A program made the position numbers and the translations under genes. Shown here piece by piece: positions 23,621 through 34,063 of a stretch of DNA of 64,000 nucleotides (position 1 is the stretch's first letter; every line of letters begins with the position of its first letter). The notes below the pieces were generated by a model. It was not told where the DNA came from and ran no database searches. It was given only the letters and a program-made list of their open reading frames with translations. Origin of the DNA: Stenopsyche tienmushanensis (taxonomy: Eukaryota; Arthropoda; Insecta; Trichoptera; Stenopsychidae); NCBI GenBank assembly GCA_008973525.1, contig WACJ01000226.1, positions 434,001 through 498,000 on the forward strand. The letters are read 5' to 3'.

Positions 23621-23976
23621 ATAGACCAGTGCTCCCCAACATTTTTACATCTATGGACCAGTAAAAAATGCGGATCATTAATACTGACATGTGGTGAACC
23701 AAATTAATGCAAAACCTGCTGTTGTATCTTTGCTGATATATTGAATATTCTTGGCTGCATTGCTGACTGACGAACTGCTGCATTCACGTCCAGTCTATTC
23801 CTTTATTTCCATTTTATTAAGGACATGAATAGATTATTGAAAATGATATTAATATATTTATAGCTTTACAGCTTAAAGATGGATATTCATTTTCCACTGA
23901 TATCCAAAACTAAGGCAATCTTAATATTTTGTGTTTGGATATTAGAGTGGCATCCGAAGACAACTCTTTTCAATAG

Positions 23977-24440
23977 TTATTTTCCTCTGCTCGTAAAAGT
24001 ACATGAAATGATCTCCTCCATGGAGGAATTATTAATCCAAAGATTTCCTTTACGAGGATCCTCATTTTCGGAATAATAGTGATTCAATTTTAGTATCAAT
24101 GCCTTCAAGTATAGACTTATTACATTTGGAACACCTTTCCTGTCGACGTCAGCAATTAAAAATTCTTGCAAAAGTGGAAACATTTCTAAATCCTCCTCTT
24201 TTAGGCGACAATCCAAAAGAACCAGCTTCTTTTTAAACGCATCGACCTTATTTCTCAATGTAAAAATATTTTTACAAAACCCCTGGAGCGAAAGGTTAAG
24301 ATCACATATGCGAATTTATTCATGTTCTATTAGTAAAAAAATGTTCTATCGGGGCCGAGTTTCTCTCTCTCATAAAATGTTTTGATTCTTCCCTTAATTC
24401 AAAGAGACGCAAAATAACATTTTCTCTCGATTTCTATAAG
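23977..24440 (-). pseudogene. hAT-type transposase relic (ZBED5/GTF2IRD2-like)
   Basis: Minus-strand frames give, in family order, RLFELREESKHFMRER, a damaged segment, DLNLSLQG, then an open stretch with LRNKVDAFKKKLVLLDCRL, EDLEMFPLLQEFL and YYSENEDPRKGNLWINN. This matches the region of domesticated and mobile hAT transposases where a VFELR-EVK motif is followed by LNLS-QG, a KV-AFK-KL-LW segment and a long helical part ending in DP...W--NPF. The N-terminal BED finger and catalytic part are missing. It is inactive and flanked on its left side by a Tigger relic on the same strand. Confidence 0.75.
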
Positions 24441-25075
24441 GAAAAGGAATTTAATATTTTTGCATGGCGAATTTCTTGAAATTTGGTTTGGTATAATGTT
24501 ATTATATCATTATATTCAAATCCTCTTTATTCAGCGTATGTAGCAATGTTATAACATAATTCAACCCCGTCTTATGACTAATGATATCAATAGTATCTTC
24601 TTCACTTGTAGCGTCACTCTCAATTTCTTCCTCGTAAGAAATAAAATAAACGATATCTGCATCATCCGTGCACTCAAAAAAGATCTATTTTGACCAAGAA
24701 ATTTGTTGGAAAAATTAGGTCGCAAAATGGGTCCCCAAAAAGAAAAATGTATTCACGAGGGAGTCCGCGAAAAATAAATTGCTCAAGAGGGGGTCCGCGA
24801 AAGAATTTTTGCTCCAGAGGGGGTCCGCGGGCACATAAATTTAAGAAGCGCTGGTCTAGATCAAAGATGTTATATTAGGCGGGAAAAATTTTGCAACCAT
24901 AAGTCCATCGCTTGTTTACAATATGCTTTCGTTCGGATGAGAAGGAGCATTATCTAATAATAATACTGCTTTCTGTGGCAATCCCTTATTTTTTAAAATA
25001 TCTTACACCTCTGGAACCCATTTTTTGAACCAATCTTTAAAAATCTCCCTGTCAGCACAAGTGAGCGAAGTGTGA
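24440..25075 (-). pseudogene. pogo/Tigger-type transposase relic, split by MITE-H
   Basis: From 25075 downwards the minus strand reads ADREIFKDWFKKWVPEV, stop, DILKNKGLPQKAVLLLDNAP followed by SHPNES, then FFPPNITSLI. These are signature motifs of Tigger/jerky-type DDE transposases; the D of LLLDNAPSHP is the second catalytic aspartate. The frame stops at SLI exactly where MITE-H (24660-24865) begins. Beyond it an acidic stretch (YEEEIESDATSEEDTIDI, about 24640-24580) and a helical piece resemble the C-terminal tail of the same family. At least three in-frame stops. No DNA-binding N-terminus was found upstream. Confidence 0.8.
24660..24865 (-). repeat. MITE family H, inverted partial copy with three GGTCCGCG units
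   Basis: Seen on the plus strand, GAGGGAGTCCGCGAAAAA, GAGGGGGTCCGCGAAAG and GAGGGGGTCCGCGGGC follow one another at about 30-bp spacing, ending at AAGAAGCGCTGG near 24853. The reverse complement matches the left end and interior of the copy at 22226, including TTGGTCAAAATAGAT, where this copy breaks off. It is inserted in the Tigger relic between the catalytic core and the acidic tail. Confidence 0.7.
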
Positions 25076-25139
25076 AGACGAAGTGATGAAGTGGAGAAAG
25101 AGCGTGTCCTTGCAGACATGGAATTTTAATTTCACCGTT

Positions 25140-25260
25140 TTGTTCAGTGTTAAATTTTCAGTGTAGAAACCTGCTACCGTTGCTACATGTCGTGGTGGAT
25201 TTATATTTCGAAGAAGAATTATAGGCACGCCAATTTTCAGTGTTAAAATACCCAATTCAA
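25140..25260 (-). pseudogene. Helitron/Pif1-type helicase fragment
   Basis: The minus strand encodes LTLKIGVPIILLRNINPPR, which matches the conserved Pif1-family helicase segment (L-LK-G-P-MLLRNLNPP) of Helitron Rep/Hel proteins. A one-base shift then restores a CNGTR-like reading, the residues that follow in those proteins. Only about 35 codons survive. It could derive from a host PIF1 gene, but in a window full of mobile elements a Helitron origin is likelier. Confidence 0.6.
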
Positions 25261-25799
25261 ATATATTTTTATATAGAATGATGAACTGAATGTTGTCCTT
25301 ATGTTTTGTTCGTGTGTCTAAGTATCATTTAATCAATGCCATTACATACAATTCATGTCAAAAAGTAGCTTTTTGAATTTTATGACGCTGGTACACGTAC
25401 CACACATTGGAAACCACTGTTTTTAAATATAACGATGCACTAAACTCTTTTGTAGTCACCATTAAAATTTCGTTTCACTCTATTAGCTGGTTTAAGAATT
25501 GTATCAATTTTACGAAAGAAGTAGAGTTTCATGAATTTCTTACGAAATCTCCTGTACTTTAGGCGAAGCTTAGCGCGGAATACCCGAGCTTTAAATTGTT
25601 AATGTTTTTTAAATTTTGATGTTCGTTTTCGTCGGTAGTGATTTTTTCCCTACGTATTTTTCAGTCAATGATCACCTCATATCGTGTTGAATTGTGGAGT
25701 TTATGTTGCTATTGATTAATTTATTATGTGTGAAGTTAGCTCCAAGGCATTGCTTTGTAGAATCAACCAAACCCCCTTTTATGTAAGACGTATAAAATA

Positions 25800-25850
25800 A
25801 CGATTGTACCCGTTAACGGTTCAGTCTCGGTTCGATATTTTCAAAAAACC
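25800..25850 (+). repeat. Repeat R3, terminal fragment
   Basis: CCCGTTAACGGTTCAGTCTCGG is close to the R3 terminus at 41390-41490 (CAGTTAACGGTTCAGTTCC). Only the outermost 50 bp or so is present. Confidence 0.5.
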
Positions 25851-25859
25851 TAAGATTGA

Positions 25860-27640
25860 AGCACTTTTTTAACTTGATTTTGGAGATGACATAGGAAAGT
25901 AAAATTCTTGTCTACCAACGCAGATAAATTATCAAATGCTTCTCATATTTCAACCAAATTATTTTGTTTGGCATTGAATGTTAATATGGGTATACATATC
26001 ATCGCATTCAAACGATCCGGTTATAAATGGCAGAGGGTTAGGTCATGTGACAAGGCGAACGGATAAAATGTGAATGAACGTTGCCATAGAATGATGCAAT
26101 ATCCAGTTTTGTCGTATTTAAATCGCAATTTGTAAAAATGCTTTGAAACCCACATATGCTTACAAATTCAAGGTAAAGATGCACAAGGATTTGACATTTA
26201 TTGTCGCCATTAAATCGGCGCAGTACGTCTATAGCCGCGCATTGATTATTAGTGACGTGCAGGATTTGCATAAATTCATATATTCATAGTGAGCCATCAA
26301 CATTTTCGCCTTAATCTGATTTTGTGTCATAAATTTCTCTATGCGACGTCCGCTTGAAAAATGTGAACTCAAGAGACGCGAACCCGTGTCGAATTTTATC
26401 GCAATTATGCGTGTAATTTCCAAACTACGAGCCCCAATAATTTGGGGCCCAGTATGGGACTTAAAAACTATTTTAAGGATCTCACACAAATCGTCACCGC
26501 TTCGCATATTTTGCTATTAATGGAACTATTTTCTGATATAAAACCTGTATTGTTTTAATGACAACTCCATGTTTGACGACTTTGACACTCGATACTGTTG
26601 TCTCTTTTCGGCAAAAGTTTCATTTTCACCAACTCGTTTCAATTTTGTCGTTGCAATTTGTTGAAATCGATGTATTTGCATTTCTGCAAGTCTGCAAAAT
26701 AACACGATTCAATTAAAACTTTCCTAGAGAGTGATAACTTTTGCTAGAAACACTGTAAATATTTTAGTTATTTTAACAAGCGGTATTGTAAGTACACATT
26801 GCTTTTTGCATCAAAATAATATCATAAAATTGAGGATAAAATATTGTTTTGCTTTAAAATGTGAGATGAAATTAATTTTTTTGTAATACTGTTTCTGTAT
26901 GCAGACTAAACGATAATTAATATTTTCACACTTGCCTAAGCGAAAGTTTTTCTGATTGAAATTTTGTAATCTTGTCATGGATACTTTTCAATTATCATTT
27001 TTATATAATGGTTGAAACCCATCCTATAGTAACCCAACGAAAATTACTTATTTGCATCATTATAAATGAAATGATACAATGTTAATATAATCGCAACGAA
27101 GCAAAAATTTAACTAAAGCAAGTTTTTTGATCCAAAATACAGAATCACATTATTATAACGTATCAAAAAGAAGATATTGTATTACCTGTATAGAAAACTA
27201 GATATTGTATTACCACGGGCAAATGCAACCAAATGAAAAACTTCAAGAGCATTAAATGATCCAATGTGCCTCCAATTTGCAGCTTAATTGAAGAAGATTC
27301 TGAGCGAAAAGAGAAAACATGATGACATATGACACTTGATTCGTTTGTCCTTAACATTTAGGCTTATACCGAATACTATAACACGAACATAATCATAATG
27401 TCCATGTCCACACCTAGTCGTGGGTCCAAAATTAAGTGGCATGACCTCCGAATTCTATTTGTGAATGATCACCCAGCAGATCGCACTGGAGAATGTAGCG
27501 AAGGGCGCTTTTGTGGTCCTCTCCTTGGAGAAATCGAGTGCTTAAATAATATGCGGGGATGAACTACCCCAGACAACCATTTTCGTCGATCGTCCAATCT
27601 CTCATTTTCTCAAATAGGGAACACTTAACACAACACTCAA
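25860..27640. other. AT-rich stretch, one slightly GC-richer patch, no gene recognised
   Basis: The patch 26030-26510 has overlapping 77- and 92-codon minus-strand frames (beginning MRSGDDLCEIL and MQILHVTNN) without recognisable homology. They overlap each other, so at most one could be real. The rest is featureless AT-rich DNA. Confidence 0.35.
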
Positions 27641-27807
27641 TGAGTTCGTTGGATGACATATAGTTGGCGCCACTATTGACTAATCCATATGATTTTCAGA
27701 AACTATCAATTTTCTAATAATACGTATAAAAATTTCAAAACAATCTGACGTTTAATTCTCAAGTTTTAGTAGTTTTAATGACTAATACTTTTGTAATTTT
27801 CAAAAAA

Positions 27808-29240
27808 ATGGAAATAACACAATTTGGTGTTTTGATAGAGCATTGCTTTTTAATGGGGAAAAATATCGTTGAAGTAAAGCAACGGCTTGATAAGTGTTAT
27901 TCCGACCGTGTTCCATCGAGACAAATTCTAAAGTATAATCACCGATATGACAAACGTGACACTTGTATACACCATGAAAGAAGACGGTTCACTGATAAGT
28001 GAACGCGAAGGTGTCTCAAGGAGATGGAAGTCTTACTGTGAAAACCTATGCAAGAACCGATCACAATCCATAGAAAATTCATCAATATTACAACTGCCAC
28101 ACACAAAAGAATCCAACCTCGTGTATGAGGAGACACTAAGGGCCATTAAGAAGCTTAAAAATTATAAAACTCCAGGACCCAATAACATATCCGCAGAGAT
28201 CTTTAAAAATATTGGAGAAGACAAATATGTATGAAAATATGGGATGATGCAGGTGGCCAAATAAATGGATAAATTCTGCAATTATCCCTACACACAAAAA
28301 GGGTTCAACAAGCAAATGCGAAAATTATCGAACAATTTCCCTTATTGAGCATGCCAACAAAATAATTCTACTGGATAGATTGAAATACTTCACAGAATGG
28401 CAAATACCCAAAGAACAGGCAGGATTTGCGAAAGGACGAGAAACCCGGGAACAGATCATGAATATTAGAATGCTTACAGAAAAATCTCCAGAGTTCAACG
28501 TTCCCATGATGCTCTGTTTTTTGGATTACACAGAAGCCTTCGACTGTGTAAGATGGGATATTCTGTGGATATACAGACGGATCGTCACAAATAAAAATTG
28601 ACGATACAAATGTGGTGTTTTCGTCGCATGCTGAGGATTCCCTGGACTGTCAAATGCTGGTGAGCAGTGTGTCAGGAAAGAGAGGAAGAGGATGGTCACC
28701 ACGAAGATGGAGCAACCAAGTGAAGGAGGTAACCGACTCAACCCTCACTGTAGCCCTGCGGATGGCGGAAAACAGGGATGGCTGGAAGGACGTGATTCGG
28801 AGACAAATAAAAGTTGCTTGGTCATAGTCATGATCCTCAGTCATGAGGGAACGAAAATAAAGAAAGTATACACCATTAATAAGTCCACAAAATAGTTTTT
28901 ATCGGTCGTGAATTGAAGTTCCGTGAGATAGCTGATCATTCATCGTTTTGCAACAACATTCGTCCATGAGAAAGCTGTGTTCGAAATGCGTGCCGCGTTT
29001 GCTTACAGTCCATCAAAAACAAAAATGCGTCGGCAATTCAACGCGCTTTTCAGTGCAATAAAAAGGATTTTTTTAATACAATATATGACAAATGATGAAA
29101 CATTGACACATCACTAAACAATAAAGTCAAATCGGCAGTCAGCTGAGTGAACAGCGACCGAAGAAAACCGCCCAAAGTGACATGTATTGAAGTGAAGAGT
29201 ATTTTATTCTTCAATTGCCTTAATAAAAAAACTGCTAAAT
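27808..29240 (+). mobile_element. mariner family C relic interrupted by a LINE
   Basis: An ATG at 27808 opens a frame with FGVLIEHCFLMGKNIVE, KQRLDKCYSD and VPSRQ, the N-terminal helix-turn-helix of a common insect mariner. It breaks near 27935 where a LINE begins, and resumes at 28884 with VHKIVFIGRELKFREIAD, MRKLCSKCVPRLL, a damaged DETLTHH region (normally VTMDETWIHH, first catalytic D) and KSNRQSAE. About 35 residues between the parts are missing, so the junction also lost mariner DNA. Coding fades near 29240. The second and third catalytic residues are absent. No terminal repeats were assigned. Confidence 0.85.
27936..28882 (+). mobile_element. Non-LTR retrotransposon (LINE) relic, internally deleted
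   Basis: Several frames give reverse-transcriptase landmarks in order: GVSRRWKSYCENL, AIKKLKNYKTPGPNNISAE, IIPTHKKGSTSKCENYRTIS, QAGFAKGRETREQIMNIR and CFLDYTEAFDCVRWDILW (RT motif A, holding its aspartate). The sequence then jumps to the C-terminal KRGRGWSPRRWSNQVKE and MAENRDGWKDVIRR. The YADD-containing core between these parts is deleted, and frameshifts and stops occur elsewhere. A short 3' UTR has AATAAAGAAAG and no poly(A). The motif style is like Craft/RTE-type elements, but I do not fix the clade. It sits inside mariner C. Confidence 0.85.
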
Positions 29241-29249
29241 GCTTAACCA

Positions 29250-30260
29250 TCATTTTTAAATTATGCATTCTTGTTTTAATTGTTTTTCTTAGTGTTTCAT
29301 ATTTGTTATTGAGCGTAGGCTAACTCCTTATTGTATTATCCTACGTATTGAGAGCTTTTATTTGACAGTTCGCCATTGAGCAGGATTGAATTAACACACT
29401 TTAGGCGGGACGCCTGGTAGTAAACTTCTTCGCAATTAGCGTTGTAAAGCGGGTCGCATAGTACTACGTGTCATATTGATTTAGCGTTGTGTAGTAGTAG
29501 CCATTCACAGGGTTGATTGCGATCAAAAGCATAACATCGAGAGCCGTTTATAGGATAACATATAGTTTCTAATTTATAAGCGATCAACCAATTAACAAAT
29601 TTACCGAGATTTTTATGAAATTTCACTTAATAGCATTAAAAAATTAATTAAAAATAATAATTGTTCCCTAGTAGTTTTAAGAATATGTATCGTTTTGTTT
29701 AAGACATACGGGTCCTAGGATACCGTTTGAAGACTATATTCTTGGTTTCGATGTAGTTCGTTCCGTTTTCCTCGATTATATTTTCTTATATTACAAATTC
29801 AAAGTGCTTCGCTAAAAGCAACTTTGCAAGCTTTGTCTAAAAGCAAATTTCAATAGACCCGTTGCCATTATGCACGATGCATGATGCATAGCATATTTAT
29901 TAAAAATGTCTTGCTAATAATATAAACCTTGTAATATTTACTAAAATTAAATTGTATTATATTTCATGGGAGTTTCTTCCTATTTATAGAAAATACATCA
30001 GGAATAAATGCATTAACTGGTGAAATATTGAAGGATGGGTATGGGGATATTCTCCATTATACTCCGGCAGTGAACAGGGGACTGAAAATGCAACAGGCGT
30101 CAAATTAGGAAGCACTTACCTCTTGCTCTGAAGGCTGCTTTCATTCTGATAAAACTTCGTCGGGGAAATAATGCAATTCAGAATTATTTTTGTTTAATCG
30201 CAATACTGAATTGTCGGCTATAGAAAATTTCATTAATTAATGCCAATAAAAAATACATTC
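29250..30260. other. AT-rich stretch with nothing recognised
   Basis: No supported gene. Short frames without homology. Confidence 0.35.
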
Positions 30261-30264
30261 AATC

Positions 30265-31080
30265 AGACCTTCGAACCGTTGCTTTTCATTTCGATTCTCT
30301 TTCCGGTTCAATTCGGTTACGGTTTTCGTTCCGGAGAAACTAACGGTTCTTCCGGTTTTCGGTTCAACTCTGGATGATTAATTATTTTTTTTTAATAATT
30401 CTAATTGTATAAAAAAAAATATTTTCTAGCATAATTTAGAACATTTTATTCCTTCTTTTATAATAAGCATTCTACATAAATAATATTACCGAATTTACTC
30501 TTATTAATTATTAATAATTCATTAGTTAACTTATTATTTTCCATTTCTTTTTTCTATCTAAAAAATGTAAGTTTGTTAATTTCAAGCTAGTTTGCCCGGG
30601 GATTTGTTTGCGAACTATATATTCCTAAACTATCCATCTGATTGTGATGAAACTTTGATGAGTTATTGGACGTGTATCCAAAAAAGTTTTTAAAGAAATG
30701 AAAGAATTGTTGTGTGCGGAATTTGTTTTGCAAAATGTTTAACGGATGTACCATGTTGGCGCATATTGATCTGGTGATTGACGGGGAGAGGAAAGATGTG
30801 CGCGCAATACGGCGATGAGAGAAAGACAATACAGAGCAATTCAGAGGCAATAATAAGCGCTATGAACACAAACAAATTTTAATATAAGATTTCGTTCACT
30901 TTACATAAGATTCAATAATTTAAGTGAAGATTACTTATGGTATCAATATAAAAATCAACCAAACTCGATTTCGCGTAAGACGTGTATCGAACCGATATTT
31001 TTGAATCGGTTCAGTTCTGATTTTCGTCCAGCAAAAATAATGTTTTTAGCGGTTTACAATTCAATTCTAGTTCGAAACCC
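30265..31080 (+). repeat. Repeat R3, two terminal segments
   Basis: Segment 30265-30375 is rich in GGTTCGGTT-like words (TTCCGGTTCAATTCGGTTAC, then TTCCGGTTTTCGGTTC). Segment 30930-31080 matches 49755-49905 closely, sharing AAAAATCAACCAAA, CGTAAGACGTGTA, ATCGGTTCA and GCAAAAATAA. The AT-rich DNA between them (30380-30925) has no recognised content. Confidence 0.6.
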
Positions 31081-31159
31081 TGCATTTGTCATTTATGAAA
31101 AATATTCGTTGTGGGCCGCATGCGGTTCAGCCAATAAAACGAACACAATACTAATAAAA

Positions 31160-31720
31160 AGTGTGTTGATATTCGGATAATGACGCCACTCCCGATTAAT
31201 AGGAAACCGCATTTATTGGGGGCCGAATGGGTCCAGGGTCCTCAAGCTAATTGCTCCAAGTACCAAATCCGCAACCAAACAATTCTGTGCGTTGCTATGA
31301 AAGATTGAATTTTTTTGCAGTCCACTTAAGCTTTTTTATTTTGGTCCAAGTTAGCCTTTGAGTTTGACCCCTCTACTATACGCCATAAAATGAGCCTTCA
31401 TAAAAGAAATGAGATAAAATTCATTCCATATCGAATGTGCAATAAAATGTAGATCTCTCGTTCTTGGATTCATAGTTTTTCCTTATATAAATATACATGT
31501 GTTCATCGTTCTTTTACAACCGAATTCTTACTTTTTACACGGTCATATGGTTACACAAAAACGTCGTGTAATACAAACCCGTTTTATACGAGGTATACAG
31601 CCAAGCGCAACCAAATTGACATTACATCATCATGATTAGTCATCATGTCCGGTATGGGGACAATCCAGTTTAAGCTGTCAGGGAGCATCGACATACATGT
31701 ATGTCCGAATTCTCATGTCC
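31160..31720. other. Unassigned stretch with scattered repeat-like motifs
   Basis: Contains GGGGGCCGAATGGGTCCAGG near 31218 and a TTTATACGAGGTATACAG motif near 31581 that recalls the pogo-like MITE ends at 32766 and 43768. No coding signal was seen. Confidence 0.3.
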
Positions 31721-31721
31721 C

Positions 31722-32205
31722 AAAAAGAGCACTCTTGCACATTGAAGCTCGGAGACAGACAGAGAAAGAGAGAACTTAGCGCAGTTCGGGAGACTGAGAC
31801 GGATAGCTTCCTCACATGCATCGCATGATTGTATAGATCGTTAAGTCCAAATTTATCGACTTATAATGATTTCGATTTCAAGTGTGTTATTTGTTTACGC
31901 AAAGAAACGACCGAATATTGTGTGTTATCGAGAGTGTTTGTTTATTTAACTGCTTGCCGTTCTTCCCTGCGTGTTGAATGAGTCTTTGTTCAATTATCAT
32001 TTCCTTCTAAAGGAGGAGCAAAATAATCGATTTTTTGTGCATTGTTTATGTAAAGAAATGACGTGGTTTTGTATTCACTATCAAGTGTTCATTTACAATT
32101 GAAGATTGTCTTACGCTGATTAGGAGCTGACAGAAAGTAATCGGCGTAAAGCGATTATGACCTCAACGACTTCATCGATTTTAAATTTGCTCGCTCCTCA
32201 ACAGG
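31722..32205 (-). repeat. Repeat R2, partial copy
   Basis: Matches 51770-52126 in the same orientation and 46217-46690 inverted, with small insertions and deletions. Shared landmarks are AGAGCACTCTTG, GCGCAGTTCGGGAGAC, GAAATGACGTGGT, CTTACGCTGAT and CATCGATTTTAAATTTGC. On the minus strand it retains the SKFKIDEVV reading also seen in the other two copies. It directly abuts MITE-M copy 3 at 32213, so one was inserted at the edge of the other. Confidence 0.85.
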
Positions 32206-32212
32206 TTAAGCT

Positions 32213-32710
32213 GCTCGTGAATCCCGGGATTAGTAAACGCAATCCCAAAAAATTCAGAATTGAAATTTTTATCTATTAGAAATCGCATACCTCCCCTGTA
32301 CGATGAACGCTACTAACTTGAGACATTTCTGCCGAAATCTGAACGCTTAGAAATAGTGGCGTAACTACTAATTGGCGAGCTAAGGCGACGCCTAGGGGCA
32401 GTAATTGTCTAATCTGTGTATACATATATACAGTACATATATGTTTTTCAAATTGTTATATTAACTTTTTCCTACCGGTGATGTATTTACTACACTTCGA
32501 CTATAATAATGGGAATATCGATATGAAATATTATAGACACGGAGTTCAGAATTTTTATATTCCTTCGTAACATAATTACGAATCACATCAAAGTATTATA
32601 GTATTCAAGTATTCATCTACAGCGACAAAAATAAATAATTTTTCGAGAAATCGGGAATTTTGCGAGTTTTAATCTGTGTCTCGGCAGAAAGGAATTTAAT
32701 CAGTCACATT
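32213..32710 (+). repeat. MITE family M, copy 3 (both ends missing)
   Basis: Begins within the left subterminal region at GCTCGTGAATCCCGGGATTA and ends at CAGTCACATT, losing the right quarter. It shows the family's repeated CCCGGGATT-type motif near the left end and all central blocks. Confidence 0.85.
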
Positions 32711-32765
32711 CATACAAAGTCATTCAAGAAAAGTCAGTAATCATACAAAAATATGCCACTATTCA

Positions 32766-32825
32766 TCAAACGTGCTACCTCAAAACTGTGTTATGCAATG
32801 ACAGTGTTATACGAGGCCCAGGTGA
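32766..32825 (+). repeat. pogo/Tigger-like MITE end
   Basis: ACTGTGTTATGCAATGACAG followed by TGTTATACGAGGCCCAGGTG matches 43822-43862 (CCGTGTTGTATAATGTCAG, TGTTATACGAGGTCAAGGTG). The CTCGTATAAC motif in inverted form is typical of Tigger-type terminal repeats. Confidence 0.55.
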
Positions 32826-32829
32826 ACTT

Positions 32830-34060
32830 GTTATGCATAAATGAGAATGAAATTACTGAATGAGAATAAAATTACTATTTGGTTATATAGAGCGTAAAAT
32901 AAAGCCAAGAATAGACACCAATTTAGTTAATATCATTGAGTATGATTTATCATTCATAAAAGATAGTATTATTGTAGAAAAGGAAACTCTTTCAACATAT
33001 AATACTACAAGCCACAGCGACATGATTTATATAATTATACCTACAAATCCGATTCATTCTCATTTGGTTGTTTTGATATTGTTGACCTATCATCATCATC
33101 AGCTGCTTATACTAAATATAATATGTACTTAATATTGCAATGATTTAAAAGTTGCAATACTTCAATTAAGTTCCTGCACTACAACTTTACCCACGGGTAT
33201 CTAAGCCCTAGCAACCTTATATCGAGAGTATATGATATTTATTTAGCAATAATTAACGTAAACTACTTGTAGACATAAAAACAGCTTTATTAATTTTAAA
33301 TTAATGCCGATATTTAAAGTTATTCGGGTTTCGAAAATTGTTGTGCTTGTAGAGCTGTAGAAATGGAGGCAAAATTTCAGTCGCTGCTTCCCGTATAGCG
33401 ATTATCCAAAATATTGAATGTTCATATATGATTCAGGATTAACTTGCCGAAAAGAGAATAAATAATGTTTATATCGCCACACAATCGAAAAAATAATGAT
33501 GGTTATTCAGCGCAAGAACCAAATTTAAGACCTCAAATTGAGACCACATCACACCCCTCTTTCAAAAATAAAAGCACTACAATTATGCATAATGCAATAT
33601 AAGACACATTTATTACAACATGATGTTCACTCCCTGCCCTTTGTCCGCTATTGTATCAATCCCTATTGAAATGCATTATTCGCAATTGGTTACATCTCCG
33701 ACTCCATTCATTGAATTTAAAGCCAATTGATATCGTATTCGATGTAATTTATAAGTAATATTTTGTAAATGAGGGGTCAAGCCACAGTCGATTAGCAAAA
33801 ATAGGGGTCGCAACCCGATCATAATATCGTTTCAATGCAAACGACAAATTTTAAACGATCACCAAGCACGAACGAAATGTAAAATATAAAATTATTATTA
33901 TGACCATAACATATTAACACAATTATATATCCATATTTGAATGATACTATATTCTTCCCTCGAATCACAAAGTTTCTTCTAGCATATATTTGCATTAAAA
34001 AAATGCATTATGATATCAGAACTGAATTTATTCCGAGGAAAAGATATGTTAGATCTGATC
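32830..34060. other. AT-rich stretch with nothing recognised
   Basis: A 90-codon frame at 32860-33132 has no recognisable homology and the composition of chance. No repeat was seen. Confidence 0.35.
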
Positions 34061-34063
34061 GGG

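Noticed and set aside
24690..24878. 62-codon plus-strand frame with repeated SRGGPRK-like units
   Set aside because: The protein repeats are just translation of the GGTCCGCG units of MITE-H.
28526..28844. Minus-strand frames of 64-71 codons
   Set aside because: Antisense shadows of the LINE 3' coding region.
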